A stretch of 64,000 nt of DNA from Azospirillum sp. 47_25 (GCA_001917125.1 MNTU01000016.1:87188-151187), one strand, 5' to 3'. Counted from the stretch's first letter, positions 36,247 through 45,223 are shown. The notes: generated from the letters alone by a model not told the origin. Numbers and translations: made by a program.

Positions 36247-36357
36247 ACGCTTTTAAATGGGAGAAGCTATTAACGGCTTGCTAACGTTTTTTATGCTAGT
36301 ATCCGATAAGTAGAAGTTTGTCCCGTCTTCGGAACAAATAATGTTAAGGCTGAATAA

Positions 36358-38211
36358 ATGAAAACGGATCAGGAGTTTGATGTAATTGTTGTCGGCGGCG
36401 GCCATGCCGGTTGTGAAGCTTGTGCCGCAGCAGCCCGTATCGGAGCCAAAACGGCTTTGATCACCCATAAAATTGCCACAATAGGCGAAATGTCATGTAA
36501 TCCGGCCATCGGCGGTCTGGGTAAAGGGCATCTTGTACGTGAAATTGATGCGCTGGACGGTTTGATGGGACGGGTTATTGATAAGGCAGGCATACAGTTT
36601 CGTATGTTAAACCAGTCTAAAGGTCCGGCTGTTCGCGGCCCGCGCGCTCAGGCTGACCGCGAACTTTATAAAAAATATATGCTTGCCGCGCTGCGGGAAC
36701 AATCCAGCCTGACGCTGATAGAAGCTCCGGTCGAAGGCTTGCTTTTTGATGATGTGAGAATATCCGGTGTTATTTTGGCCGACGGAACACAAATAACCGC
36801 AAAAGCGGTTGTTCTTACTTCCGGAACTTTTTTGAACGGCGTGATGTTTGTCGGTCATAAAACTTCCGTCGGCGGACGTATCGGTGATGTCACTTGTACG
36901 GGTATAACGCCGTATTTAAAACAGAAAGGGCTGAATGTCGGGCGTTTAAAAACCGGTACCCCTGCCCGTCTGAACGGCAAAACAATTCATTGGGAAAAAT
37001 TGTCTTCTCAGGATGGTGATAACCCGCCGCAGCCTTTTTCTTATCTGACGGAAAAAATTACCAATCCGCAGATACAGTGTTTTATTACTCATACCAATGA
37101 AAACACGCATCGGATTATTCGCGATAATTTTTCCAAATGTGCTTTGTTTTCCGGTTTAATTACCGGCATCGGCCCGCGCTATTGTCCCAGTATTGAAGAC
37201 AAACTGGTAAAATTTGCCGACCGCACCAGTCATCAGATTTTTTTGGAACCCGAAGGTCTGAATACTGATGTTGTTTATCCGAACGGCATTTCAACGTCTC
37301 TTCCCGCAGATGTTCAAGAACAGTTTATTCATACAATTGAAGGGCTGGAAGATGTTGAAATTCTCCGTTACGCTTATGCAATTGAATATGACTTTGTTGA
37401 TCCGCAGGAACTCAACCGAACACTTGCAGTTAAAAAGATTCCCGGTCTTTACCTGGCAGGACAGATAAACGGAACGACCGGTTATGAAGAAGCTGCCGCG
37501 CAAGGACTGTTGGCCGGTGTTAATGCAGCGCTGTATGCCGAAGGAAAAGGGCGTGAATTTGTGATTGATCGCAGTCAGGCCTATATCGGCGTAATGATTG
37601 ACGATTTAATTACCAAGGGCGTTGACGAACCTTATCGTATGTTTACTTCCCGCTCCGAATATCGCCTGTTGTTGCGTGCGGATAATGCCGATGCGCGTTT
37701 AACTGAACTGGGCTATCAAATCGGTTGCGTCGGGAAAAATAGATACACTGTATTTAAAGCCAAATATGAGCAGATAAATCATTATCGTCAGCTTTGTGAA
37801 AAATTGATTGTCAACCCGAACGAGTTGGATAAATTCGGCGTAAAGACGAAACGTGACGGAACGAAAAGAAGCGCTTTTAACGTCATGTCTTATGACGGTG
37901 TTTCACGTGAAACAATAACGCAAATATGGCCGGAATTGCAGACAATGCCCGATGACGTTTACGAAGCAATCGAAATTGAAGCCAAATATGCCGGTTATCT
38001 GAAACGCCAACAGGCAGATATTGATGTATTTCAAAAAGACGAAAAACTTAAAATCAAAGAAGACATTGATTATGCTCTCATCGGCGGTTTATCGCGGGAG
38101 ATGGTACAAAAGCTGTCTAAAGTCCGCCCGGCGACAATCGGAGAAGCATCACGAATACCCGGAGTGACGCCTGCCGCCGTTACCGCCGTGCTCAGTTATG
38201 TAAAAAGGTAA
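36358..38211 (+). CDS. mnmG: tRNA uridine-5-carboxymethylaminomethyl modification enzyme MnmG (GidA)
   Basis: 617-residue FAD enzyme, partner of MnmE. The N-terminal dinucleotide fold has [14 protein letters not shown]; the next signature is [23 protein letters not shown]; then [38 protein letters not shown], and a C-terminal helical domain ending [18 protein letters not shown]. Two copies of the 14-bp motif and one perfect parS site (37899-37914, encoding part of GVSRET) lie inside the gene. Confidence 0.98.
   Translation: MKTDQEFDVIVVGGGHAGCEACAAAARIGAKTALITHKIATIGEMSCNPAIGGLGKGHLVREIDALDGLMGRVIDKAGIQFRMLNQSKGPAVRGPRAQADRELYKKYMLAALREQSSLTLIEAPVEGLLFDDVRISGVILADGTQITAKAVVLTSGTFLNGVMFVGHKTSVGGRIGDVTCTGITPYLKQKGLNVGRLKTGTPARLNGKTIHWEKLSSQDGDNPPQPFSYLTEKITNPQIQCFITHTNENTHRIIRDNFSKCALFSGLITGIGPRYCPSIEDKLVKFADRTSHQIFLEPEGLNTDVVYPNGISTSLPADVQEQFIHTIEGLEDVEILRYAYAIEYDFVDPQELNRTLAVKKIPGLYLAGQINGTTGYEEAAAQGLLAGVNAALYAEGKGREFVIDRSQAYIGVMIDDLITKGVDEPYRMFTSRSEYRLLLRADNADARLTELGYQIGCVGKNRYTVFKAKYEQINHYRQLCEKLIVNPNELDKFGVKTKRDGTKRSAFNVMSYDGVSRETITQIWPELQTMPDDVYEAIEIEAKYAGYLKRQQADIDVFQKDEKLKIKEDIDYALIGGLSREMVQKLSKVRPATIGEASRIPGVTPAAVTAVLSYVKR
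37899..37914. other. parS site 1 (ParB-binding, inside mnmG)
   Basis: TGTTTCACGTGAAACA is a perfect 16-bp palindrome identical to the consensus bacterial parS. It lies about 3.2 kb upstream of parB and encodes part of VSRET in MnmG. Confidence 0.95.
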
Positions 38212-38216
38212 AACCC

Positions 38217-38840
38217 ATGACGATGCCGACCATGCAGCAAGCTTTAAAACTTTATGAAGAAACCATGCGTAAACGCTGTGCGGAATCATCGCGTTTCGAA
38301 CTGGGACGTTCTAAAGGAGAACGCATTCACGCCGCCATGGTCGCGGTAGCCGCTCAGATGATTGCTTCCCGATTGCCTGAGATAGACGGTGAAAAAGCCT
38401 ATATTATGGGGTTATTTCATGATTTCGGCAAACTGGTTTATAACGATGAAATGTCCGATAAATTCCATGGACTGGAGGGGTATAAATATTTACGCAAACT
38501 GGGATATGATGAATTGGCCAGAATATCCCTGACCCACACTTTTTATGAACAGGAACTTAACTTAAAGGAATATGCCGGCTATAATCCGTCTGAAATGCGT
38601 AAATGTAAAAAACTGTTGCAGGAAGTTCCTTTTGATGATTATGACCGTTTGATACAATTATGTGACCGTTTATCCGTCGGCGTAACGCTGAATATTAAGC
38701 AAAGAATTTTTAACATCCGCAACAATTACAAAATTCCTCCTTTGCTGGTAAAAAAGAAATATCGCGAAGCATTAAAACTAAAAAAGTACTTTGATAAAAG
38801 ATGCGGCTGCGATATTTATAAGCTTTTGGGAGTGGATTAA
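38217..38840 (+). CDS. HD-domain phosphohydrolase-like protein (paralogue 2)
   Basis: 207 residues, HD superfamily. Metal ligands: H in ERIHAAMVAVA near residue 38, HD in GLFHDFGKL near residue 68, H in SLTHTFYEQ, and D in YDRLIQLCDRLS. FHGLEGYKYLRKLGY matches the block in the genes at 3757 and 38843. The start codon is 5 bp after the mnmG stop, so it is in the mnmG operon. Substrate unknown. In other alphaproteobacteria rsmG directly follows mnmG, so this gene and the next are inserted into a conserved block. Confidence 0.8.
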   Translation: MTMPTMQQALKLYEETMRKRCAESSRFELGRSKGERIHAAMVAVAAQMIASRLPEIDGEKAYIMGLFHDFGKLVYNDEMSDKFHGLEGYKYLRKLGYDELARISLTHTFYEQELNLKEYAGYNPSEMRKCKKLLQEVPFDDYDRLIQLCDRLSVGVTLNIKQRIFNIRNNYKIPPLLVKKKYREALKLKKYFDKRCGCDIYKLLGVD

Positions 38841-38842
38841 GC

Positions 38843-39469
38843 ATGTCTTTGCCGTCAAAACAAGAAGCCTTAGCCTTCTTTGAATATGTAATTGCCGAAC
38901 GCAACCGCAGTCCCTTCCCTTTTCGTCCGGAATGGGAAAAAGAGTTTCGGGCTCATTGTTTTTCAGTAGCCGACATTGCGGCTAAAATAGCTTCTCAAAC
39001 ACCGTATTTAAACTCGGAAAGGGCTTATCTGTCAGGATTGCTGCACGATTGCGGTCGCATTAAAGATGAAAAAAGTGAAAATGTTTTTCATGGCTGGACC
39101 GGCTATCAGTTAATGAAAAAGCAAGGTTGGGACGAAATCGGCCGCATCTCGGTTACACATTGTTTTCTGAATAAAGATTTTAATCCTGAGTTATATCCTC
39201 AGGCACGACAGGATATCTTACATTGCAAAAATTATATTTCAGACATTGAATATGATGATTACGATAAACTTCTGCAATTGGCAGATATGATGAATGATCG
39301 GGGTAAAAACTGTTCTTTACAGTATCGTTGCCGATCTTTGGCCGAAAGGTATCCGGTACAGGAAGAATTTTTAACAACCCATTTTAGCTGTGCTGAAAAT
39401 CTGCGCCTTTATTTTGAGGTCAAATGTGACTGTGATATTTATCAACTTCTGAACATCAGAAATGAATAA
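38843..39469 (+). CDS. HD-domain phosphohydrolase-like protein (paralogue 3)
   Basis: 208 residues, tandem paralogue of the preceding gene (gap 2 bp). Ligands: H in EFRAHCFSVADIA near residue 35, HD in GLLHDCGRIKDE near residue 68, H in SVTHCFLNKDF, D in YDKLLQLADMMN. FHGWTGYQLMKKQGW is its version of the family block. It resembles paralogue 1 more in the HDxGRIKDE segment, and paralogue 2 in length. One 14-bp motif copy (38999-39012) is inside it. Confidence 0.8.
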   Translation: MSLPSKQEALAFFEYVIAERNRSPFPFRPEWEKEFRAHCFSVADIAAKIASQTPYLNSERAYLSGLLHDCGRIKDEKSENVFHGWTGYQLMKKQGWDEIGRISVTHCFLNKDFNPELYPQARQDILHCKNYISDIEYDDYDKLLQLADMMNDRGKNCSLQYRCRSLAERYPVQEEFLTTHFSCAENLRLYFEVKCDCDIYQLLNIRNE

Positions 39470-39707
39470 CATTGTCGTTTAATCTGTTTTAATCATATTC
39501 CGCTCCTCAGGCAGATAGATTTATCAGCCTTTTTGTTTTTTTTATAACCAAACAGTGTATTTAAAAGAAATAAAAATCTTGATATATTGAGTCAGGCTGT
39601 CGTTCTAATTTGTTGAATTTAAAATATATTTTAAAATATTTAAATAAGGTGTTTATAACTGCCTTTTTATTGTTTTAAATTTTTTGTAAAAATTATATAA
39701 ATTTCTT
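39470..39707. other. AT-rich intergenic region before rsmG
   Basis: 238 bp with no convincing gene. It contains one copy of the 14-bp motif (39552-39565) and a very AT-rich block at about 39610-39690 (AAAATATATTTTAAAATATT). It separates the HD pair from rsmG and probably holds the promoter for rsmG-parA-parB. Confidence 0.5.
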
Positions 39708-40334
39708 ATGGAAAAAAATACGACCACATATGATGTTTCACGTGAAACAATTGACAAATTAAAAACTTATGAAGCCTCTTTAAATGAATGGCAGAATAAG
39801 TTTAATTTGGTCAGTTCATCATCTTTAGCCGACGGCTGGAATCGTCATTTTCTCGATTCAATGCAGCTTTTTCAGTACATTCCCTCTAATGCGAGAATCT
39901 TATACGATCTGGGCTCTGGAGCCGGATTTCCCGGAATGGTTCTGGCTATAATGGCGATGGAAAAAACACCGTATTTAAAAGTTAGTCTGATAGAAAGCAT
40001 TGGAAAAAAGACACTGTATTTAAAGCACGTGGCTGAGTTAACCGGAACCAAGGTTAATATTTATAATAAGAGAATCGAAGAACTGCCGGCCGAAAAAGTT
40101 GATGTTATTACATCACGCGCCCTGACGGCTCTTGATAACCTGTTAAATTATGCCAGTCGTTTTTGCGGGTCTCATACAGTATGTATTTTTCCCAAAGGAA
40201 AAAAACATGCCGAAGAAATCGCTGAAGCAAAAAAACACTGGGATTTTGACTGCCGGATTATTCCCAGCAGCCAAAGCGACGAAGGCGTCATCTTAATCAT
40301 TTCACATTTAAATAAACGCAAGGGAGTTAAATAA
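39708..40334 (+). CDS. rsmG: 16S rRNA (guanine-N7) methyltransferase RsmG (GidB)
   Basis: 208-residue SAM methyltransferase for G527 of 16S rRNA. NEWQNKFNLVSSSS near residue 26, the SAM motif YDLGSGAGFPGMVLAI near residue 66, VITSRALTALDNLL, and FPKGKKHAEE are typical. Its fifth to tenth codons include a perfect parS site, and two copies of the 14-bp motif lie in the middle. The last base overlaps the parA start. Confidence 0.97.
   Translation: MEKNTTTYDVSRETIDKLKTYEASLNEWQNKFNLVSSSSLADGWNRHFLDSMQLFQYIPSNARILYDLGSGAGFPGMVLAIMAMEKTPYLKVSLIESIGKKTLYLKHVAELTGTKVNIYNKRIEELPAEKVDVITSRALTALDNLLNYASRFCGSHTVCIFPKGKKHAEEIAEAKKHWDFDCRIIPSSQSDEGVILIISHLNKRKGVK
39734..39749. other. parS site 2 (ParB-binding, inside rsmG)
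   Basis: A second perfect TGTTTCACGTGAAACA palindrome near the 5' end of rsmG, where it encodes part of VSRET. It is 1.8 kb from the first site and about 1.4 kb upstream of parB. Confidence 0.95.
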
Positions 40335-41113
40335 TGCCAAGAATTATTGCCATTGCCAACCGCAAAGGCGGTGTTGGAAAAACGACAACAACGGTCAATG
40401 TTGCAACAGCCATGGCTGCTGCCGGAAAGAAAGTTCTGGTCGTTGACCTGGATCCGCAGGGAAATGCGACAACTTCCATGGGTATTAATAAAAGCGGAAG
40501 AATGGCCTCTTCCTATGAAGTGCTGCTCGGAGAAAAAAGAATCTCTGAAGCCGTTGTTTGGACGGAGATTCCGAATTTTTCTCTGGTTCCGTCGTCACCT
40601 GATTTGGCCGGAGCCGAAGTTGAGCTGGTTGAAATTGAAAACCGTGAATTTGCATTGAAAAAAGCTTTATTTAAAGATGCCGTCAATTACGATTATATTT
40701 TGATTGACTGTCCGCCTTCTTTGAGCCTGGTAACAATCAATGCGTTAGTTGCTGCCGACGCCGTAATCGTTCCGCTGCAATGTGAATTTCTGGCGCTTGA
40801 AGGTATCACCGATTTAATTCGCAACATCAACCAGATTAAAAAGAAATTTAATCCGAAGCTTGAATTGCAGGGTGTTGTCCTCACAATGTATGACAAACGC
40901 AACAATCTGACCCAGATGGTTGAAGATGACGTGCGCAGCTTTTTCGGCAAAAAGGTATATCAAACCGTCATTCCGCGGAATGTCCGCATTTCCGAAGCGC
41001 CGTCACACGGCAAGCCTGTTTTGATTTATGATTTTAAATGTCCGGGCTCTCAGGCCTATATCAGCCTGACCGGTGAAGTTCTGAAAAGAGAGAAGGAATT
41101 GTTGGCATGTTAG
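40334..41113 (+). CDS. parA: Chromosome partitioning ATPase ParA
   Basis: 259-residue Walker-type ATPase that moves the ParB-parS complex. The deviant Walker A is KGGVGKTTTTVNVATAM at residue 11, with VVDLDPQGNATTSMG, ILIDCPPSLSLVTINAL (Walker B), and VIPRNVRISEAPSHGKP near residue 215. This is the small chromosomal ParA (Soj) form, without an N-terminal regulatory HTH. Coupled to rsmG and overlapping parB. Confidence 0.97.
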   Translation: MPRIIAIANRKGGVGKTTTTVNVATAMAAAGKKVLVVDLDPQGNATTSMGINKSGRMASSYEVLLGEKRISEAVVWTEIPNFSLVPSSPDLAGAEVELVEIENREFALKKALFKDAVNYDYILIDCPPSLSLVTINALVAADAVIVPLQCEFLALEGITDLIRNINQIKKKFNPKLELQGVVLTMYDKRNNLTQMVEDDVRSFFGKKVYQTVIPRNVRISEAPSHGKPVLIYDFKCPGSQAYISLTGEVLKREKELLAC

Positions 41114-42138
41114 AAAATGAAATCGATAAAATGTTGAATAACAGCGATTCCGCCGACAGCCACAATCACAAACGTAAAAGTCTCGGTCGCGGATTGGGCG
41201 CTCTTCTCGGTGAAGATGATTTGGATTTGGACAATGTTGAAGATTTAAGTTCCCTCGCCCCTGCTCCGGCAACCGCCAATTTGGTTGATATTGATTTGAT
41301 TAAACCGGGCAAATTTCAGCCCCGGACGGAATTTGATCAGGAAGCTTTGCAGTCTCTGGCTGAATCAATCAAAGAAAAAGGTGTATTGCAGCCGCTGTTG
41401 GTTCGCCGAGACGGAATAGGTTTTGAAATTATTGCGGGTGAACGCCGTTGGCGGGCATCCAAACTGGCCGGGCTTGATAAAGTTCCCGTCATTGAAAAGG
41501 ATCTTTCCGATAAGGAAGTCCTTGAAGTGGCCTTGGTGGAAAACTTATTGAGAGAAAATCTCTCGGCCATTGAAGAGGCTGAAGGTTTGCAGCGTCTGAT
41601 TGACGAATTTTCCCACACACAGGAAGCTTTGTCGCAGATCATCGGCAAATCGCGCAGCCATATTGCAAATACCCTGCGTTTGCTTAATCTTCCGGAAAGC
41701 GTTCAGCAACTGGTAAAAGAAGGCAAATTGAGTGCAGGGCATGCCCGGGCTTTGGTTGGCTTGGAAAATGCCGAAACTTTGGCACTGCAAATTGTTGCCA
41801 AAGACCTGAGCGTGCGGCAAGTTGAAGAATTGGTCGCCAAACAAAAAAGCGGCCCCAAAGAAGCAGCGCCGAAAAAAGAAAAAGATTCTGATTTGGCCGA
41901 TATTGAAAAAGACCTGAATAAGAATCTCGGACTGCGCATCAAAATCTCTCCCAGCAAACAAGGCGGCGGAAAAGTTGTTTTGCAATACGCCTCTCCTGCC
42001 GAGCTGGATATGATTATTGATATCCTCGAGCAGAAACGTCAGGGTGAAAAACCTAACCTCGGCACCAATCAGATGCCGGCATCGGAGGATTCATCCGCGA
42101 CTTCCGGGGGAAAATTTACGATTAAAGTAATTGATTAA
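41107..42138 (+). CDS. parB: Chromosome partitioning CTPase/DNA-binding protein ParB
   Basis: 343 residues. GLGALLGEDD at the N-terminus, the CTP-binding/ParB-N domain with QPLLVRRDGIGFEIIAGERRWRAS, the Arg-rich patch, then ENLLRENLSAIEEAEGL and the helix-turn-helix HTQEALSQIIGKSRSHIANTLRLL for parS recognition. A Lys-rich linker leads to a C-terminal dimer domain ending GKFTIKVID. It overlaps parA by 7 bp with AAGGA upstream. Two perfect cognate parS sites are in the window. Confidence 0.97.
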   Translation: MLENEIDKMLNNSDSADSHNHKRKSLGRGLGALLGEDDLDLDNVEDLSSLAPAPATANLVDIDLIKPGKFQPRTEFDQEALQSLAESIKEKGVLQPLLVRRDGIGFEIIAGERRWRASKLAGLDKVPVIEKDLSDKEVLEVALVENLLRENLSAIEEAEGLQRLIDEFSHTQEALSQIIGKSRSHIANTLRLLNLPESVQQLVKEGKLSAGHARALVGLENAETLALQIVAKDLSVRQVEELVAKQKSGPKEAAPKKEKDSDLADIEKDLNKNLGLRIKISPSKQGGGKVVLQYASPAELDMIIDILEQKRQGEKPNLGTNQMPASEDSSATSGGKFTIKVID

Positions 42139-42174
42139 TTGATAAATTATTGATTTTTCAATAAAAATATTTAT

Positions 42175-42200
42175 AAAGGGCAGTTTTCTGCCCTTTTTTT
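42175..42200 (+). terminator. Rho-independent terminator after parB
   Basis: AAAGGGCAG and CTGCCCTTT around TTTT, followed by a T-run, 37 bp after the parB stop. The remaining 42201-42465 is AT-rich and I see nothing else in it. Confidence 0.9.
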
Positions 42201-42465
42201 ACAAGACAAAAAAACACTGTTCAAAATTTGCCCGTACAGATACTGATTTCATTTTTTTTGATAAAACATCCGTCACAGAGGCAAAAGACGCTTCAGAGTC
42301 AAAAAACAGGCCTTAAAATCAACGAAGGATAAAAAGCAGGTTTGCCGGTAAATTTTTTTAACGGGTAACTATATCTTTACCAAAAAACGTTATAAAAAAT
42401 TAAATGGATTTTGTGCAGAAGATGTGTTCTAATAAACATCAGGTTTAACCAGAGGAAATGTAGAG

Positions 42466-43464
42466 ATGCTCTTTCTTAAAAAATTTTTACTGGGTCTTGG
42501 CGCTTTGGTTTTAATTCTTGTCGGCGGCAGCGGCACCCAAAGCAGCAGCTTAATTCTGCAGGGTGGCGGTTTTGTCGGACTGATTATCGGTTTGGTCGCA
42601 CTCTACATTTTTACCAAAATGGCATGGCGTGCCATGGGCTGCCTGCCTTCATTTTTGGTAGTCATCGGAATTATCGTCTTCATTTTATATGCCATCGGCG
42701 CTTTTAACAACGGCATTGGCGGCGTTGGCCAAAGTTTGCAGACTTTTCTCGGCCGCCAGCAGCAGGCAATGATGTCGGCCCAGCAGCAAAACGGCGGTCA
42801 GCCGATGCTTGACGACGGCGAGTATGCTCCGGCGCTTGATGAAAATTTTGATACCGGCATCGGAGAAAATGCTTATCAGCGGCAGCAGCCTTCTCAGCCG
42901 GCACAGGGAAACGCTTTCCAGCAGTTTATGAGTTCTCTCGGCGGTGCGGGGCAAGCCCGGAATGACCAGGGATTCAATCCTCAGGCTTTGCCGTCTTTCA
43001 CCAGCCCTGCCCGGGTTATAAACGGCGATACGCTGCAAATTCAGGGACGTTATTTTAAGCTTTACGGAATTGACGCGCCGGAAGCCAATCAGACTTGTGC
43101 CGACAAAACCGGACGTTCTTACAACTGCGGCCGCCAGGCTGCGCTCTGGCTTAAAGGCTGGATAGGCGATAATCCGCTTGACTGTCGGATTATGCAGCAG
43201 GATAAAAAAGGCAATATGGTCGGTACCTGCGCACTTGGCGAATATGACCTCGGTGCCGCATTGGTTAACGCCGGTTGGGCTGTAGCATACACAAAATATA
43301 CCGATATCTATGTTCCTTATGAGCAACAGGCGCAGCTGAACGGCAACGGCCTTTGGCAGGGAAAATTCTATAAACCTTGGGATTGGCGGGCATTGCAGGC
43401 TCAAAAACCGAAAATTAAGGTAATCAAACCCAAAAAACGCCGTGAAAACTTTTTAGGGCTGTGA
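42466..43464 (+). CDS. Membrane-anchored thermonuclease (SNase-like) protein
   Basis: 332 residues. Three N-terminal membrane helices (residues 5-20, 32-50 and 58-80), a Gln-rich disordered linker (about residues 90-170), and a C-terminal SNase domain from about residue 178: ARVINGDTLQIQGRYFKLYGIDAPEANQTC, GRQAALWLKGWI, and NGNGLWQGKFYKPWDWR. NGDT and GIDAPE are standard thermonuclease motifs. The nuclease part ends in a Lys/Arg-rich tail. Substrate DNA or RNA and side of the membrane are not settled; with three helices the domain would be on the side opposite to the N-terminus. Confidence 0.8.
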   Translation: MLFLKKFLLGLGALVLILVGGSGTQSSSLILQGGGFVGLIIGLVALYIFTKMAWRAMGCLPSFLVVIGIIVFILYAIGAFNNGIGGVGQSLQTFLGRQQQAMMSAQQQNGGQPMLDDGEYAPALDENFDTGIGENAYQRQQPSQPAQGNAFQQFMSSLGGAGQARNDQGFNPQALPSFTSPARVINGDTLQIQGRYFKLYGIDAPEANQTCADKTGRSYNCGRQAALWLKGWIGDNPLDCRIMQQDKKGNMVGTCALGEYDLGAALVNAGWAVAYTKYTDIYVPYEQQAQLNGNGLWQGKFYKPWDWRALQAQKPKIKVIKPKKRRENFLGL

Positions 43465-43468
43465 AATA

Positions 43469-43930
43469 ATGCTTGAATTTTTTTCTTCCGACGAAGAGAC
43501 AACGGCTCGTTTGGCGGCTCAGATCGCCTCAAGAGCGCAAAGCGGCGATGTGTTTGCCTTATACGGAACCCTGGGAATGGGAAAATCAGTTTTTGCCCGG
43601 GCTTTTATTCAGGCTTTAACCGGAGCCGAAGAAGTTCCCAGCCCCACCTTTACCCTGCTGCAAACTTATGACGCACCCGAATTTGAAATTTACCATTATG
43701 ATCTTTACCGTCTGAAATCGCCGGAAGAAGTGTTTGAACTGAATATTGAAGAAGCGATCTACGGCGGTGTTTGCCTGATTGAATGGCCTGAAAAGATGGG
43801 CGGCTATCTGCCCCGCCAGGCGCTGAAAATAAATATTGCGCCGGAAAACAATGGCCGCCGGCTGACTTTGGATTGTGCCGACAACCGCCGCCTCTCCCGT
43901 TTTAATGATGTGAAAGCAGGGAATGATTAA
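43469..43930 (+). CDS. tsaE: tRNA threonylcarbamoyladenosine biosynthesis ATPase TsaE
   Basis: 153 residues. Walker A GTLGMGKSVFARAF near residue 36, VPSPTFTLLQTYDA (switch region), and IEWPEKMGGYLP near residue 110 are the TsaE signatures. It supports TsaD (27.5 kb) in t6A synthesis. It follows the membrane nuclease by 4 bp and overlaps hprK-like by 8 bp. Confidence 0.95.
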   Translation: MLEFFSSDEETTARLAAQIASRAQSGDVFALYGTLGMGKSVFARAFIQALTGAEEVPSPTFTLLQTYDAPEFEIYHYDLYRLKSPEEVFELNIEEAIYGGVCLIEWPEKMGGYLPRQALKINIAPENNGRRLTLDCADNRRLSRFNDVKAGND

Positions 43931-44342
43931 TATTCACGCCACATGCATAGCTCTCGGGTCAAAAGGAATATTGTTGACCGGTTCTTCCGGAAGCGGAAAA
44001 TCTGATTTGGCTTTGCGGATGATAAAAGGGCAGGGGGCGGTTTTGGTCGCCGACGATCGAACGGACATTATCTTTGAAAAGAATAAACTGATTGCCTGTT
44101 GTCCGGCGGAAATTAAAGGTTTGCTTGAGGTCCGCGGCATCGGGATAATAAAGCTTCCGCCGCAGGAGAAAACCGAAGTTTCCCTGCTGGTCGAACTGGT
44201 TGAAAACCCGGCCGCGACTGAACGCCTGCCGCAGTCGGAAACCGCCGAACTCTGCGGCGTAAAAATCAAAAAAATCAAACTGTATCCGTTTGAAATGTCT
44301 GCCGTTTATAAATTAAAGCTGGCTTGTGATGAAAACTCATAA
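43923..44342 (+). CDS. hprK: Short HPr kinase/phosphorylase-like protein
   Basis: 139 residues, matching only the C-terminal kinase domain of HPr kinase, as is usual in alphaproteobacteria. Walker A is LLTGSSGSGKSDLALRMI near residue 18, then LVADDRTDI and the signature LLEVRGIGIIKLP near residue 70. It would phosphorylate a PTS HPr protein, but no PTS gene is in the window. Translationally coupled to tsaE. Confidence 0.85.
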   Translation: MINIHATCIALGSKGILLTGSSGSGKSDLALRMIKGQGAVLVADDRTDIIFEKNKLIACCPAEIKGLLEVRGIGIIKLPPQEKTEVSLLVELVENPAATERLPQSETAELCGVKIKKIKLYPFEMSAVYKLKLACDENS

Positions 44343-44398
44343 GCTTGTTGCTTTTTAAGGGCAGACGTTTTAAGATAAGCCCAAATTTAGATTAATCC

Positions 44399-45205
44399 AT
44401 GAAAGAAAAGCCAATGTTGGGAAATATCATTGAAAATTTTTTACGCAAACTCGGTAAACCGCTGGTGACTTTTGTCTCCCGGCTCGGTCAGCTGTCGCTG
44501 TTTATCGCCCAGTCATTATATAACACGGTCACGCCGCCGTTTTATCTGCGTCTGGTCGGCCGGCAGTTTTTGGATATCGGTTTCTATTCATTGCCGGTTG
44601 TCGCTTTAACCACCATTTTTGCCGGTATGGTCATTGCCCTCCAGACTTATTCGGGCTTTTCCAGCTTCGGTGCCGAAAGTGCGGTTGCTCAGGTTGTTTT
44701 GATTTCCGTCACCCGTGAATTGGCGCCGGTTTTCTGCGGTTTAATGGTTGCCGGGCGTATCGGTGCGGCCATGGCTGCCGAAATCGGAACCATGCGCGTT
44801 ACCGAACAGATTGACGCTTTGGTTACTCTGTCAACCAATCCTTTCAAATATCTGGTTGCTCCGCGTTTGCTGGCCGGTTTGATTGTTTTGCCGCTGCTGG
44901 TTTTAATCGGTGACGTCATCGGCATTTTCGGCGGTTACGTCGTTTCAATTTATCAGCTTGGTTTTAATCCTGCCAACTACATCAATTCGACCATCAATGA
45001 ACTGCAGTCGATTGATATTATTACCGGTGTCACCAAAGGGGCCGTATTCGGTTTTATCATTGCTTTGATGGGCTGCTACAACGGTTATAAGTCAAAAGGC
45101 GGCGCTCAGGGTGTCGGCGAGGCGACAACCAATGCCGTGGTTGCTTCGTCAATTCTGATTTTGATTTTCAACTATATCATTACCGGTATGTTCTTTACCA
45201 AATAA
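44399..45205 (+). CDS. mlaE: MlaE-family ABC transporter permease
   Basis: 268-residue permease of the Mla-type lipid transport system (phospholipid trafficking to keep outer-membrane asymmetry). Typical blocks: GLPV-like SLPVVALTTIFAGMVIALQTYSGF near residue 55, APVFCGLMVAGRIGAAMAAEIGTMRVTEQIDAL, and EATTNAVVASSILILIFNYIITGMFF at the C-terminus. An internal ATG at 44414 is an alternative start. It pairs with the ATPase gene downstream; MlaD and other partners are not in the window. Confidence 0.92.
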   Translation: MKEKPMLGNIIENFLRKLGKPLVTFVSRLGQLSLFIAQSLYNTVTPPFYLRLVGRQFLDIGFYSLPVVALTTIFAGMVIALQTYSGFSSFGAESAVAQVVLISVTRELAPVFCGLMVAGRIGAAMAAEIGTMRVTEQIDALVTLSTNPFKYLVAPRLLAGLIVLPLLVLIGDVIGIFGGYVVSIYQLGFNPANYINSTINELQSIDIITGVTKGAVFGFIIALMGCYNGYKSKGGAQGVGEATTNAVVASSILILIFNYIITGMFFTK

Positions 45206-45223
45206 TTCGGAGGAAAAATAACA

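Larger units (their letters stand above)
34938..40024 (+). repeat. Cluster of eight ACAC(C/T)GTATTTAAA motifs
   Basis: Copies, all on the plus strand: 34938-34951, 34959-34972 (both mnmE), 36907-36920 (mnmG, ACG at the start), 37745-37758 (mnmG), 38999-39012 (HD gene), 39552-39565 (intergenic, G for C at position 4), 39966-39979 and 40011-40024 (rsmG). Six of eight fit the consensus exactly. In genes the motif is read in two registers: ACA-C(C/T)G-TAT-TTA-AA, giving TPYL or TLYL, and AC-AC(C/T)-GTA-TTT-AAA, giving TVFK. I found no other copy on either strand by reading the rest of the window. Confidence 0.85.

Noticed and set aside
34938..40024. 14-bp repeats as a mobile element or CRISPR
   Set aside because: Spacing is irregular, copies sit in frame in essential genes, and no longer flanking repeat or target duplication is seen.
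42201..42465. Possible small gene or promoter between parB and the nuclease gene
   Set aside because: No open frame with a ribosome-binding site and no well-spaced promoter pair was found.
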